DNA of 64,000 nucleotides from DATFVA01 sp963800255 (GCA_963800255.1 CAWDAK010000001.1:62001-126000); one strand, 5' to 3'; numbered from the stretch's first letter, positions 44,071-55,900 are shown. Notes: generated by a model from the letters alone, not told the origin. Translations and numbers: made by a program.

Positions 44071-44814
44071 ATGTTCCTTGCCTGCGATATTGGTAATTCG
44101 TATATAAAAACTGCTTTCTTTGAAGGAAATAATCTCCTTGATTCATCTTCTTTCCAGGACCCTCATCGTCTTGATGAAATAATTTCAGAAAAAAGGGTCC
44201 AGACTGCCGGGATATCGTCTGTAGTCCCGGCTAAGACTGCTAAGATTGTTGAGACACTTAATTCCCGCTCAATCCCCTTTCATTTGATTTCTCATAGTTC
44301 ATCTTTTAACCTGAAAATAAGATACAAGACTCAGGAAACACTGGGCATGGACAGACTTTGTTCTGCCGAGGGTGCTTACTTTTTGAACCACGGGAATAAA
44401 AAAAATGAGATCCTCCTTTCAATTGATATGGGAACTGCTGCTACCATTAACATTATAAGGTACCCGGGAGAGTTCACAGGGGGAGTTATAGCACCGGGAG
44501 TTTCAATGATGGGGAACGCACTGCATGCTTATACCGCACAGCTGCCTGAAGTAAATTTCGAAGATTATGAAGGGATGATTGGGAATTCAACAAAATCGTC
44601 TATTGCCAGCGGCCTCATAAATTCTACACTGGGTATGATCGATAGGATAAGTACTTATTTAATAAAAACCAATCCTGGAAGTAAAATCAGGATTTATCTA
44701 ACGGGAGGAAATGCTGAAAAGATCATCCCGCATATGGATATGGAATTCACTTATGAGAAAAACCTCGTTCTTTACGGCATCAAAGCTGTCACTGAATTGA
44801 ACCTAAAGAATTAA
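44071..44814 (+). CDS. coaX: Type III pantothenate kinase CoaX
   Basis: A 247-residue ASKHA-fold kinase. The N-terminal ATP loop is ACDIGNSYIKTAFFEG, the substrate segment is GMDRLCSAEGAYFL, the catalytic Asp is in LSIDMGTAATINII, and GGVIAPGVSMMGNALHAYTAQLP is the typical PanK-III motif. It makes 4'-phosphopantothenate, the first step of coenzyme A synthesis from pantothenate. The convergent panC, which makes pantothenate, overlaps its end by 4 bp, so the two CoA-pathway genes meet tail to tail. Confidence 0.96.
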   Translation: MFLACDIGNSYIKTAFFEGNNLLDSSSFQDPHRLDEIISEKRVQTAGISSVVPAKTAKIVETLNSRSIPFHLISHSSSFNLKIRYKTQETLGMDRLCSAEGAYFLNHGNKKNEILLSIDMGTAATINIIRYPGEFTGGVIAPGVSMMGNALHAYTAQLPEVNFEDYEGMIGNSTKSSIASGLINSTLGMIDRISTYLIKTNPGSKIRIYLTGGNAEKIIPHMDMEFTYEKNLVLYGIKAVTELNLKN

Positions 44815-45662
44815 GCTTTTACCAGGATATTATCGATAAGGCGGGTTTTACCTATCCTGCAGGCTATAAGGATATAATATTTCCTTCCATGAACGAGTTT
44901 CTTAACCGGACTGAAGTTCAATGCATCTGTAACTGCAATATAATCAAGGGCAGAGGTCTCTGCACGACCCACAATTTTTTTCATTCCTGACACAATCCTG
45001 CCAACATCGTATCTCCCTCCTGTAATAACTTTCCTTGCATACATCAGTGAATGATTCAGCACAAGTGCATCGGAATGCTCTTTATCAGAAAGGTATATAT
45101 TCCTCGAACTCAGAGCCAATCCATCTTTTTCGCGCACTATCGGGATAACAACTACTTTAATACCGAACTTCAGGTCTTTAACCATCTGCTGTATTACAAA
45201 AGCCTGCTGAGCATCTTTCTGTCCAAATACTGCAGCATCAGGGTTTACGATATTAAACAGAATTGCAACGATGGTGGTTACGCCCATAAAGTGACCGGCC
45301 CGGAATTCCCCTTCAAGTATGTGAGTTGAATCCGTCACGTTCACATAACTTTGAAAACCCGTCTGGTAAATTTCTTCAGCGTCAGGAATAAAGACATAAT
45401 CTACGCCTGCCTGCTTCAGCAGCATCTGATCTCTTTTAAGATCCCTGGGATACCTGGAAAAATCCTCCTTGGGTCCGAACTGGGTAGGATTTACAAAAAT
45501 GGAAACAACTGTAACATCAGAAATTTTTTTTGACCGGGAAACGAGGGCAAGGTGTCCTTCATGAAGAAACCCCATCGTCGGAACCAGACCTATTTTTTTC
45601 CCTCCGGCATGCAGGGTCCTTGAGAGCTGCTGCATTTTAAAAACGCTTTTAATTACCTTGAT
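44811..45662 (-). CDS. panC: Pantothenate synthetase PanC
   Basis: Joins beta-alanine to pantoate with ATP. Motifs are LVPTMGFLHEGHLAL (HxGH), FGQKDAQQAFVIQQM, and REKDGLALSSRNIYLS. The first standard start codon is the ATG at 45635 (274 residues), but that product lacks the usual first strand; the frame upstream is open and reads IKVIKSVFKMQQLSRTL, which restores the standard N-terminus. The upstream codons are ATC (45662) and ATT (45653), with GAGG about 5 bases before the ATC, so a rare ATC/ATT start or a base error is likely. I extend the feature to 45662 on that basis. It follows accD closely. Confidence 0.9.
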   Translation of the reverse strand: MKVIKSVFKMQQLSRTLHAGGKKIGLVPTMGFLHEGHLALVSRSKKISDVTVVSIFVNPTQFGPKEDFSRYPRDLKRDQMLLKQAGVDYVFIPDAEEIYQTGFQSYVNVTDSTHILEGEFRAGHFMGVTTIVAILFNIVNPDAAVFGQKDAQQAFVIQQMVKDLKFGIKVVVIPIVREKDGLALSSRNIYLSDKEHSDALVLNHSLMYARKVITGGRYDVGRIVSGMKKIVGRAETSALDYIAVTDALNFSPVKKLVHGRKYYILIACRIGKTRLIDNILVKA

Positions 45663-45669
45663 GATAACC

Positions 45670-46509
45670 TCAGCTAAGTAATGTTAAAACGTTAAATATA
45701 TTCTGCTTCAGTTCTTTCCTAGGAGAAACAATATCTATAAACCCGCGTTCAAGTAAAAACTCTGATCTCTGAAACCCTTTCGGGAGGTCCTTCCCTATGG
45801 TCTGTTTTATTACCCTTGGACCGGCAAACCCGATTAACGCCTGAGGTTCAGCTATATGTATATCGCCCAGCATAGCATAACTTGCTGTAGTTCCGCCTGT
45901 AGTCGGGTCTGTCATTATTGATATATAGGGTACCTTTGCCTCCGCAAGCCGGGCTATTCTTGAACTTGTTTTGGCAAGCTGCATTAATGATAATGCCCCC
46001 TCCATCATCCTTGCACCTCCGCTTGCTGAAATGATAATAAGAGGGATTTTGTTCTTGAATGCTCTGTCAGTAAGCCGGGCAATTTTTTCACCCACTACTG
46101 AACCCATGCTGCCGCCGATGAATTTGAAATCCATGCATCCAAATGCCACATCAATGCCGTTCAGTTTCCCGGTACCGGTTTTTACGGCATCATTCAAGCC
46201 GAGTTTTTTTATGGTTTCGGCAATCCGTTCATTATATTTCTTTGTATCCTCAAAGCCGAGCGGATCGGCAGATCTCATCTTTTTATCAGTTTCCCTGAAT
46301 GTGCCTCTGTCAATCAATATCTGTATGTATTCAGTGCTGCCGATGCGGAAATGATGTCCGCATTTTGTACAGGTCCAGAGGTTTGTTTCAAGCTGTTTTT
46401 TATGAATAATCTCTCCGCAGCTGGGACACTTTTCCCACATACCGTCAGGTAAATCTTTTTTCTGGGAATCGGGAGAAATATTTTCTTTTGACCGTTTAAA
46501 CCACGGCAT
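45670..46509 (-). CDS. accD: Acetyl-CoA carboxylase carboxyltransferase subunit beta (AccD)
   Basis: A 279-residue subunit. The N-terminal zinc ribbon has four cysteines (Cys28, Cys31, Cys47, Cys50: CPSCG...CTKCG). The carboxyltransferase domain shows FKFIGGSMGSVVGEKI, ISASGGARMMEGALSLMQ and GPRVIKQT. With AccA it transfers carboxyl from biotin to acetyl-CoA in fatty acid synthesis. It shares one base with the stop of the upstream DUF1573 gene and is in a run of overlapping minus-strand genes. Confidence 0.97.
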   Translation of the reverse strand: MPWFKRSKENISPDSQKKDLPDGMWEKCPSCGEIIHKKQLETNLWTCTKCGHHFRIGSTEYIQILIDRGTFRETDKKMRSADPLGFEDTKKYNERIAETIKKLGLNDAVKTGTGKLNGIDVAFGCMDFKFIGGSMGSVVGEKIARLTDRAFKNKIPLIIISASGGARMMEGALSLMQLAKTSSRIARLAEAKVPYISIMTDPTTGGTTASYAMLGDIHIAEPQALIGFAGPRVIKQTIGKDLPKGFQRSEFLLERGFIDIVSPRKELKQNIFNVLTLLS

Positions 46510-47237
46510 TAATTTGTTCCCTTCATTACATCAGCAAATATGGTTAATACCATATCAGGATTGGTTGGATCGTTAGAATAAATGGTAATGCGTCTGCTCA
46601 TTTTACCTGCGCGGTGGCTTGTATCAAGAGATACAGCTAAAGTTCCGCTTTTACCCGGTTCAACCTGCTGACTGGATACAAGGGCAGCCGTACAGCCGCA
46701 TGAAGTTTTGATGTCCCTGATTTTTAATACTGAATTACCCTTATTATTGAAGTTGAAGGTATACTTAACTGTATCACCTTCCTGTACTTTACCGAAATCG
46801 TGCTGGGTTTCTTTAAAATACATAATGGGACTCTCGGTAAGGTTTCCTTTCTGCTGGCCCGGATCAACAACAACGCCGGTCAACTTAAACCGGATCTCAG
46901 ATTTGTCAGGATCATTTGTTTTAACAGTAATAAATTTGGTTTGTTCTCCTGATCGACCTGTAGAATTAAAGTCAACATTAATGTTGGTTGATTCTCCGGG
47001 GGCGAGGTCAGCTTTCTCAGGTTTTGCAGCTGTACATCCGCAGGAAGCCTTAACGTCTTCAATTTTCAGAAGGTCACCGCCAACATTCGAAACAACAAAA
47101 TTATATTTCACATGCTCACCGCGGGGAACTTCGCCCCAGTTATATTCCATCTGCTGAGTTGCAACTTTAGGGGGAATCATCTGCGCAAAGCAGACGGCAG
47201 ATACAAGAAGAACGAAGGTGAAAATTTGCTTAATCAT
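46509..47237 (-). CDS. Exported DUF1573 protein with two repeats
   Basis: A 242-residue exported protein. Signal peptide 1-19 (VSAVCFAQ). Two DUF1573 immunoglobulin-like repeats follow (about 30-125 and 140-235), each with a conserved cysteine pair in the form SCGCTAA and an ordered FNFG/YNFVVSN...GGDLLKI start. DUF1573 proteins are secreted or periplasmic proteins of unknown function common in Bacteroidota. It overlaps tsaB by 8 bp and accD by one base. Confidence 0.88.
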   Translation of the reverse strand: MIKQIFTFVLLVSAVCFAQMIPPKVATQQMEYNWGEVPRGEHVKYNFVVSNVGGDLLKIEDVKASCGCTAAKPEKADLAPGESTNINVDFNSTGRSGEQTKFITVKTNDPDKSEIRFKLTGVVVDPGQQKGNLTESPIMYFKETQHDFGKVQEGDTVKYTFNFNNKGNSVLKIRDIKTSCGCTAALVSSQQVEPGKSGTLAVSLDTSHRAGKMSRRITIYSNDPTNPDMVLTIFADVMKGTN

Positions 47238-47904
47238 TTTTCCTAACCTTTATAGTAAAATTTTTTAAATAATTGGGTTCGATATAATCTATCTCTTCTG
47301 CAGTTTTCTTCTCTCCGAATTCCAAAGCCCAGCGGGCAACATATACCGGCTGCGGGGCAAATATATCATTCCTGTATATCAGCTGTTCATCATTTTTCTT
47401 AACAGCACTGCCAAAAGTAATAATGTCCCTGGAACTTCTTAAAAATTCCTCATATTCTAAAATACCCAGGTTTTTCACAAATATATAATTATTACCCTTA
47501 ATTTGAAACTTTGCGGTGTAAACCTCGTCTGAATTTACCTTATTTGCAATGACAAATACCGTGTTTTCAGGCAAATACCGCGAAATCTGCAGTGCAAGAG
47601 CCTCAAATGTAGGTACCTGTATAAGAGGAATTGAAGCTCCGAAAGCAATTCCTTTAGCGGCTGACATTCCTATCCTTAAGCCTGTAAACGAACCAGGTCC
47701 GTTTGAAACAGCTACTGCTCCTAGCAATGAAGGTTTTATCCCTCCTTCATTCAGCACTGAATCCACAATCTCCAGAAGTTTCTCAGCATGAATATTTTTG
47801 TAGTTTACAATATTCTGAAAAGATTTGTCCTCGCTGAAATACAGACAGGCACCGCAAAGACGTGATGAGGTTTCAATTGCCAGGATGGGAGATTTGTTAT
47901 TCAT
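47230..47904 (-). CDS. tsaB: tRNA threonylcarbamoyladenosine biosynthesis protein TsaB
   Basis: A 224-residue protein. I place the start at ATG 47902-47904 (MNNKSPILAIETSS) rather than the longer frame, because the upstream 34 residues have no family match and lie inside tsaE. The N-terminal ASKHA motif ILAIETSSRLCGACL and VAVSNGPGSFTGLRIGMSAAKG are diagnostic. It has the inactive kinase-like fold that scaffolds TsaD and TsaE when t6A37 is made in tRNA. tsaD is not in the window. The start overlaps the tsaE stop by 8 bp. Confidence 0.96.
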   Translation of the reverse strand: MNNKSPILAIETSSRLCGACLYFSEDKSFQNIVNYKNIHAEKLLEIVDSVLNEGGIKPSLLGAVAVSNGPGSFTGLRIGMSAAKGIAFGASIPLIQVPTFEALALQISRYLPENTVFVIANKVNSDEVYTAKFQIKGNNYIFVKNLGILEYEEFLRSSRDIITFGSAVKKNDEQLIYRNDIFAPQPVYVARWALEFGEKKTAEEIDYIEPNYLKNFTIKVRKND

Positions 47905-48328
47905 ATCCTTTGAATTCAAATGTTCTCTGCTCTCCTTCCCCTGCTTTAATAGAGATTTCTTTCCGTTTCCGGGGAAGTATTTCGGGGAAAAGATTCCCCC
48001 ACTCAATAAAAATTACTGCTTCTTCGTCATTAAAATAATCCTCAAAGCCTATATCGTATAACTCTTCAAGACGGTTTATCCTGTAAAAATCAAAATGGTA
48101 GATCTTTATCTCTCCCGCGTATTCATTAACGAGAGAGAAGGTAGGACTGCTGACCGCGGAAACCCTGAAAAACTTAACTGCTTCACGAATAAAAAATGTC
48201 TTACCGGCACCGAGGTTTCCTTTCAAAACAACAATATCTCCGGGAGCCAATTCCGCTGCATATTCCTGCGCCAGCTTTTTTGTCTCCTCCTCCGAATCTA
48301 CAACTACCTGTTTTTCAATCACAGTCAC
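47897..48328 (-). CDS. tsaE: tRNA threonylcarbamoyladenosine biosynthesis ATPase TsaE
   Basis: A 143-residue P-loop ATPase. Walker A is KGNLGAGKTFF (Lys43), and SSPTFSLVNEYAGEIKIYHFDFYR plus FIEWGNLFPEILP are the family motifs. It supports t6A formation in the TsaBDE complex. Its start overlaps the porX stop by 4 bp and its end overlaps tsaB, so it is translated in the same operon. Confidence 0.96.
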   Translation of the reverse strand: MTVIEKQVVVDSEEETKKLAQEYAAELAPGDIVVLKGNLGAGKTFFIREAVKFFRVSAVSSPTFSLVNEYAGEIKIYHFDFYRINRLEELYDIGFEDYFNDEEAVIFIEWGNLFPEILPRKRKEISIKAGEGEQRTFEFKGYE

Positions 48329-49893
48329 TTAGGTTCCATTTTTATTACAGGCAGGATCATTTCCTCCATGGATATTCCTCCATGCTGAAATGTATCCTTA
48401 TAGTAAGTAAGATATTTATGGTAGTCTGTCGGGTATACAAAATAATAATCTTCTTTAGCAATAATATAATTTATCGTAACACCCCGCTTGGGCAGTTTGT
48501 ATTCCTGAGGGTTTTTGATATAGATAGCATGTTTATCATCCACTTTCAAATTTCTGCCGTACTTAAACCTGAGATTAGTGGAAGCTTCCCTGTCGCCCAG
48601 CACCTTCGCCCCTCTCAGTGATCTGATGCTTCCATGATCAGTGGTTACAACTATCTTAACATTTTTCATCGTGGCAAGGGTTTGGAAAGTTGAAAGCAGA
48701 GACGAGTGAGTAAACCATGTATTAGTGAGTGACCGGTAAGCGGGCTCATCGGGTGCGATCTCTTTCAGAATATCTGAATCCGAGCGTCCGTGGGCAATCA
48801 TATCAAGAAAGTTTACCACCACTGCGGTAAGATGGCTGTTTTGATATGAATGTATATTCTGCTCGAAGTTTCTTCCTACTTCAGGATCTATAATCTTGAT
48901 GTATTTTAGTTCATTTTTAAGTTTGATTTTTTTTCTGTCAAGAAGCAGCTGAAGAAGTTCCTTCTCGTACTTATTCATACTTCGTTCATCATCGTCACCT
49001 GACTGCCAGAGCTGGGGATAGTACTTTTCTATCTCTGATGGAAACAATCCGCTGAATAAAGAATTCCTCGCATAAGGAGTTGCCGTAGGCAGTATCGCAT
49101 AATAATAATCTTTTTCTATTTTAAACAGATCCTGCAGGTGCTTTTCCATCACAAGCCATTGATCAAGCCTTAAGCAGTCGAGTACAAAAAAGAAAACTGA
49201 TGATTTCCCGTCTTTAACATAATCCACAATATATTTGTCAACAATCTCAGTAGTCAGCGGAGGAGTATAGTTATCGCCGGGATTATTAACCCACGTCGTA
49301 TAATTTTTCTCGACAAAACGGGAGAATTCTTTATTCGCCTCTTTTTTCTGGTCGTTTAAGGTTTGCCGCAGGCCCATCCCGGAATGTGTATCCAGTTCAA
49401 CATCCCAATTCACAATCTTCAGGTAAATATCAATCCATTCCCCGAAGTCAAGATTATTCATTAAGGCGCGTGATATTTCATTGAAGTCCTGAAGGTAATC
49501 CTTAGCTGCTGCTTGGCCGGTAATCCGTTTACCCTCCAGGATTTTCTTACATACAAGGAACATCTGGCTGGGATTTACAGGTTTAGTAAGGTAATCGGTA
49601 ATCTTACCGCCGATGGCTTCATCCATTAAAGTTTCTTCTTCACTCTTGGTAACCATAACCACAGGTATGTTGGGACTGGTCTCTTTAATCTGGCCCAGCA
49701 CCTCAAGTCCACCCATCCCGGGCATCATTTCATCAAGGAATATCAGGTCATACGGATTCTGCCTGACGTGCGTCATGGCATCCTCGCCGTTAGTAACTGT
49801 ATCAACATCATATCCTTTTTCGGAAAGGAAAATGATGTGGGATCTTAAAAGTTCTATTTCATCATCAACCCACAATATCTTCTTATTTGCCAT
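48325..49893 (-). CDS. porX: PorX, response regulator with PglZ domain (T9SS regulator)
   Basis: A 522-residue protein. Residues 1-120 are a receiver (Asp54 in FLDEMMPGMGG, Lys in YLTKPVNP). A helical spacer leads to a PglZ/alkaline-phosphatase-like domain with metal motifs DCLRLDQW, PTATPYARNSLFSG, FLDMIAHGRSD and TTDHGSIRS. This architecture is PorX, which in Porphyromonas is activated by PorY and controls T9SS gene expression with sigma factor SigP, and in which the PglZ domain is a zinc-dependent phosphodiesterase. Its location directly after sprA, the T9SS translocon gene, strongly supports the call. Confidence 0.96.
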   Translation of the reverse strand: MANKKILWVDDEIELLRSHIIFLSEKGYDVDTVTNGEDAMTHVRQNPYDLIFLDEMMPGMGGLEVLGQIKETSPNIPVVMVTKSEEETLMDEAIGGKITDYLTKPVNPSQMFLVCKKILEGKRITGQAAAKDYLQDFNEISRALMNNLDFGEWIDIYLKIVNWDVELDTHSGMGLRQTLNDQKKEANKEFSRFVEKNYTTWVNNPGDNYTPPLTTEIVDKYIVDYVKDGKSSVFFFVLDCLRLDQWLVMEKHLQDLFKIEKDYYYAILPTATPYARNSLFSGLFPSEIEKYYPQLWQSGDDDERSMNKYEKELLQLLLDRKKIKLKNELKYIKIIDPEVGRNFEQNIHSYQNSHLTAVVVNFLDMIAHGRSDSDILKEIAPDEPAYRSLTNTWFTHSSLLSTFQTLATMKNVKIVVTTDHGSIRSLRGAKVLGDREASTNLRFKYGRNLKVDDKHAIYIKNPQEYKLPKRGVTINYIIAKEDYYFVYPTDYHKYLTYYKDTFQHGGISMEEMILPVIKMEPK

Positions 49894-49988
49894 TATTTTC
49901 CTTTGATTTTACTTCTTCAAAAATAAACATGCAATAATTTAATAAAGAATCCTGTCAGAATTTGTAACCAAATGATCAAATAACAATA

Positions 49989-52900
49989 TCACTGGATCGA
50001 AATATGGACATCGAGACCAGCCTCATTTGTTGTTGTGGGAGGGATTCTTGCCGCGCCTTCGGGTTCAACTGAAGTTCGTCTGTAAAATATTGAAAGGGTA
50101 ACTTTGGAGCTTATAGTATATTTTATCCTTGGCTCAAGTGTCGTTCTGATAGTGCCATCCTGGGGAGTTCCTTCTTCCGTAAAGTTCTGCATATCATACC
50201 TTACCACCGAATTCCTTGAACTTGTATAAGACATACTGAATTCAATATCATTCTTAAGTGAAATACCGAATAACGGCAGTTCAAATCCTGATTTAGAAAA
50301 GCCTGCGGTTACTCCTATATCCTTGGAGAAGGTTTCAGAAATATTTTTAGTTGTCAATCCAAGGTCATAGATGGTTCTCGTTCCGTATTTAATACTGCCT
50401 ATTAAATTTCCTCCCCACATATCATTAAAGGTCATATTCAGACCTGCGATAGGAGAAAATCCATATTCTATCCTTTGCGTAAGTATTTCCTTCAAACCGT
50501 CAGGATTAAGTTTTGTTCCTTCAGTATAGGTTGCACTGTAAGCATGTTCCAGTGAGACCTTTTTTGCAAATGACTTAAAGAAAAGAAAATTTTCAAGTCC
50601 ATCCCATGTTAGATGCCAGTTAGGCCTGGGAATATATTTTTCCACATCCTTAAGAAAGCTGAGCTTGGAAAGGAGAGGAAAAGTTTCAAATCCTTTCAGA
50701 AAAGCATTTGACAGATTCTGTGCAGGATTGGGATCATCAGGATTAAATAACTCATTTACTTTTTTAATTCCGTTACCGAAAACGCTGAGAAAGAGAGACG
50801 GGGGCAGTGAAAGAAAAGATCTTTCGATAGTTCCTGTTTCGGTCACATTATCAATACTTGGATTACCGGATGCATCTGTTCTTATCGTAGTATTTTTATT
50901 TAATGACCACGCAACTTTCCAGTTTATATCGATCTTGGCACCTTCCCATAAAGGTCTTGACGTACGGAAATCAAGATTATTCTTCTGGGTAAATACATCC
51001 TGAAGATTTGCGCTGGGTGCTCGTTTCCTACATCACTGCTTATTCCCAGCATAAAACCTCTTGAAGGACCTTTTGTATAACTATAGTTTATACCCCAGAA
51101 ATTATTAAACCCTGTACCCTCGCCCAGTACTCCCGATTTTGAGATGCTGTTATCAAGTGAATAGTTAAACGCTATTGTCTCATAATCAAAGAAGATACTT
51201 TTTGCCACACTTTTCAGGAAACCGAGAGCTCTTGTTAATGCAGGCTTACGCGGCTGCTGGTTGGTGGTATCCGCACTTGTACCTTCAGGCAGTTCCTCTG
51301 TCTGTTTTGTTGTATCGGGGTTTTCTTTCTGATCACCCTCAAGGTTTCTACCCCGGTTTTCAAGGCTCCGCCTGCCCCGGTTCGTGTTGCCGCGCTGCTG
51401 TTGACCCGGCGCCTGAGTTTCAGGCTTTTCAGCAAAAAGCGGATCAGTTAAGGCCTTCAAACGGAGAGTAAGACTGGCCTGAAGACGGCTTGCAAATCCT
51501 GCACTTCTTCCTACGGTATCCTGGCGGAAATCAAAATTCCAGTTATAACCTACATTGTACCCGGCTGTTATCTGGAAGAACCGGTTTATGTCCCATACAG
51601 TCGGGAGCTTCGGATTTGATTTTAAGTCAAAAGTCTGTTGATATCTGTAATCTTTCCCGAAGAACGCCCCTGATAAAATATCATTCCAGATCAGGTTTTC
51701 AGGACGCTGTTTATCATTTTCAGTTGTTTCTAGGTATGCAAGAGAAGATGTTATATTTACATTGTAACTGGTTGCTAGGTTCAGGAATCCTCCTTCAGTC
51801 AGCTTCCAGTTAAAATTAAATCCCCTGGTTGTTCCAAAATCCCTGGAGACAATTTCCTGGGAAGGAGCAGTCGTTTGCGACCTGGTGATATTAACGTTCC
51901 TCTGCCTTCTTGCGGTGACGTTAAAAGCAAAATTCTGGGGTGTATAGTATACCTTTACATCCTTGTAATCAGAGAACAGGGCCACTACCGAGCCTATAAC
52001 CGGTATTTCTTCCGGGTAGAAATAATAAGTAGGACTCAGATTCAGGGCATAATTCATGGTAGCATTCCATATCCATCCATTGTTAGATAATACGGTAGGG
52101 CTTCTGCTGAATGTTTTATTATAATTAAAACCGAACGATAGGGCATTAAATGTATCCCTTATGTACCACCGGGATGTAGGTACCTTTATTTTAATATTCG
52201 ATGCAGACCAGGAATCTGACGTGCTGATTGTCCTCGACTCTGAAATAATCTGACCCGGTGATTTTGTAGCTATAACCGTAGTGTCCTGGCGTAAAGATTC
52301 AATCTGCCTGGCAGCCTCGTCAACTTTAATATCTGTTCCCGGAAGGTAAAGAGGTTTGCCGACCGTCTCTGTGTGAGAATAATTTAACCGCAGGTTACTC
52401 TCAGGAAGATTTATCGGCAGCAGCTTCAGAATATTTAATTCCGTGGCTATGCCCCAGTTTTTCGATTCGATTCTTGATCCGAACCTGTCTGAAAGTCTGT
52501 GGAAATAAGGATTGGTCTGACTGATATTAAAATTGACAGTCATCAAATCTGCAAGTTTAACAGATGAAGAGAAACTGTATGCCCATCCGGGTGAATCATC
52601 CGCTCCTACAACCCTGAGTTCATTTACCCAGATCTCCCCGGAAAGAGGATCCCGAAGTTTTCCCGTCCTTCTGTTCCGCGGCGGTATATCTTTTGGATTG
52701 TAAATTCCTACCATCAGGAATTTAACAGACGTAAGTGTGGGATTTCCTTTTACTCCGTATAAATGTCCTGGTTTACCCGGAACAGGTTTTTCCACAAGTC
52801 TGTTTAATGATGAATCGCTCCTTGCAAGTTTTATTGCTGTAAGTTCACTGAAGTTAATCGAAATCTCATGCCATCCGGGTCGTACCGGCTGACGATATTC

Positions 52901-55900
52901 ATAAAAATTGTTTGTATCCCCGCCGAACCTGAAGTATACTTCAGCAGAATAACTGCCGTCTGATGTATCAGAAACTGATCCCGGTGCAACATTCTCATCA
53001 CCATGGATAAACAGTTTCATTTGTTTGTAGTTGAATACATCGAGCGGCCTGAAAAGGTATTTAACAGCCTGCCTTGATTCACCATCAAACAAATTCTGCA
53101 GGATCAGATTTAATGACTGCTCATTCCGGAAAATCTGTTCATCAGGTCTTGTTCTGTCTCTTTCCTGAAATACACCTGGAGGTGAGGTGTACCCCGGATT
53201 ATCTTCAATATTTATTACCGAGATAGACATCGTTGTATCTTCCGGGAGGACTTTCTGCCATTGACTGCCTGTAAGGTTGAATTCAGTTATACGTAGATGA
53301 ACCGTAGTATCAGCTCCCGAAACTAAAAATCTGATATACTCAACATCTGTAAGAGAAGGGCTTCCTACTTCCCTCTGAAAATCTTTCAAAGGCACTCTAT
53401 AGAGAAACCAATGGTCATTATCACCGCCTCCGGCAATAAACCGGTTGGTATTTCTGTTAGTATCAAGCGGTATTTCATACCTGAAATAACTGTTTGCAAG
53501 ATCGAGGTTTCCATTTTTATTGAGATCTTCGGTATCAGGGAATCTTCCGATATCCGTCAATACAGCATTGCCTTCAGTCCCATTTATATGAAAATAATCC
53601 TGCCACTTACTGCTGCCGGTACTCGTAAAGGAAAAATTATCGCCGCTTGGATCTCCTTTCGTACTTCCGGTCTGCGTTCTTTCCTCCGAATCTGTCCATC
53701 CGTCAAGACCTACATCCTCACCCTGGTCAATAAGGTCATTTTCAGGAGGTTTATCTTCCGTATTTAAAACCCTGTTGGGAATTACATCTTCACTTATTCT
53801 TCCGAGGTCAAGGTAAACTTTCGCACCAGGCGGTGCTTCATCAATTTTAGCCCAGAACTCAACAAACTCAATATTTTCTTCAACAAGATTATTTGCTGTT
53901 GATGAAAGTAGTTTCATAATACCGCCCCAATTCCGGGACCTGTTCCCTAGCTGGGGATTATAGTTATATGTTCCGGGAGTATCCGGCAGAAAAACATAAT
54001 CCATCACAGTTACCTGCTGATCAGCCTTGGCAACTGATTTATTGGGCCAGATATTCTTAACATTTACGTCGCCAGGGGTAACTGTATACCAGATGCTCTT
54101 TCCTTTATAATCCATCAGCTGTTTCGGTGTGAGGCCCGAAAGGCCGGGAAGAGAATCAGGAGGACTGAGATCCTTCCAGGCGGTATAGGATACTCCAAGG
54201 GGAATGGTTCTTTTAGCCCCTTCAAAGTCATCTATATAAGCGATGCTATTTCCCTGGTCGGAAGCAATCGTGCTTTTTTTAGTATTAGGATCGGGATTAA
54301 TATAAGCGTACTCTCCGCTTACATTTATGGATGACATTTCCCTGGTGGAAATAATATTATCAAGGGCTTTTGTAACAATAGGCAGATCAATTCCGGTAGT
54401 AGCGTCTACACCATAAATTGTGTTGCTGAGGGGTTCCTCACCTATTCTAACCTTATCACTTAGTGTCTGCTGGTTGAGGTTCAACAATGAAAAGCCCAGT
54501 TTCGTTTTATCAGAGAAATCAAAGAGTCCCCTGGCACCCAGCAAAGTTTTCGAAGCTAGCTGGAAAAGATCGTTCTTTTCGTAGGTTATTTTAAGGTCCG
54601 CACCGGGGACAAGTGCAGCGTCATTCCGGATGGTAAGCTGACCAATGTTATAATCCACAATATAGTCGGACCCGGGAGTTAATTCCCTGCCATTCAGCAA
54701 TACCCTTACCGAATTTTCAACCACATTGAACCCAAGCTGGTATACAGAGGAAGCTTCTCCCGAATATTTACCGGTAAGCAGCCACTTGTCTTTTACTTTG
54801 TTCTGCTGAGCCTTGGTTTTAGAAGTATCGTAGACATCAACAAACTTCAGAGAATCAGGAATATACTGAGGAAGGTCCCTGCCAAATGGCTGTAATGTCG
54901 GGAAGATAACCTCCCCTGTTTCCGGGAATATCGTTAGGTTAGGTCTGAAATCAAATTTATTATCTGGATTCGGATTCTTGCTGGCATCTAGAAGATCCAG
55001 TCCAAATTGCGTAAGCAGCCTATGGGTTTGTCCGTCAGTACCCACCAGGTCAGTAACAGGCTCCTGACCTTCTTTCTCATACTCAATATTAAATTCGAAA
55101 CCTTCCTCTTTTATATTCCTTCCGCCAAGAGGATAAATATTTTTCAGCTGCAGCTTCCAGGCTCTTGCATACGGTCCCCCCGACTGCAGGTTTTTCGGTT
55201 TAACAAGTTTAAGAACAATATGAGAGGATGTATCATTTATGTCTATTGTATTCAGAAATTCTCCAAAAACATCGCCGCTTTGCCGCTGATAGGCAACTGC
55301 AATTATATCCTGGTCCTGCAGGTTGGTTTTAAAAGTTATAAAACCGGTTTCAGGATGAAGGACATAATCGACATCCTGCTGCAGCAATTCGAACCAGCCT
55401 GTTTCTACCTGACCCGGTATAGCGGTTGTATCACCACTCAGACTGGAATTGTAGGTCTGCCCTTCAGGAATAGGAATAAGATCGATGTATGCATTGCCTT
55501 TTCTCTGCTTTGTCCTGTCGAAAGTGACCACATTAACTGATTTCCATACCTCTATATTTACTACACGGTATCGAGGAAGTATTTGAGGTGTAGCCTTGCC
55601 GTAATAATTATAAAATAAGTTTAGGTCCGGTGCCTCACTGGCATATAATGTATCAAGAAAATAATGGTTAGTCGAGTAATCATACGCCCTCAGGTTGAAT
55701 TCCTGTGAAGTCGTTCCGCTGTTTACCGATACTTCTTCTGTTTCACCTTTTTTCTGGCTGGCAAGTGTAGTAAGGGAGAGAGGACCTAATTTAAAATTGG
55801 CTTTTAACCCAAACAGAGCTTCACTTCCGCCTACAAGCGGAGAAGTCTGCAGTGAAACGTTGCCTGCCTCTATGCTCTGAATTATCTCATCCTCATAACC

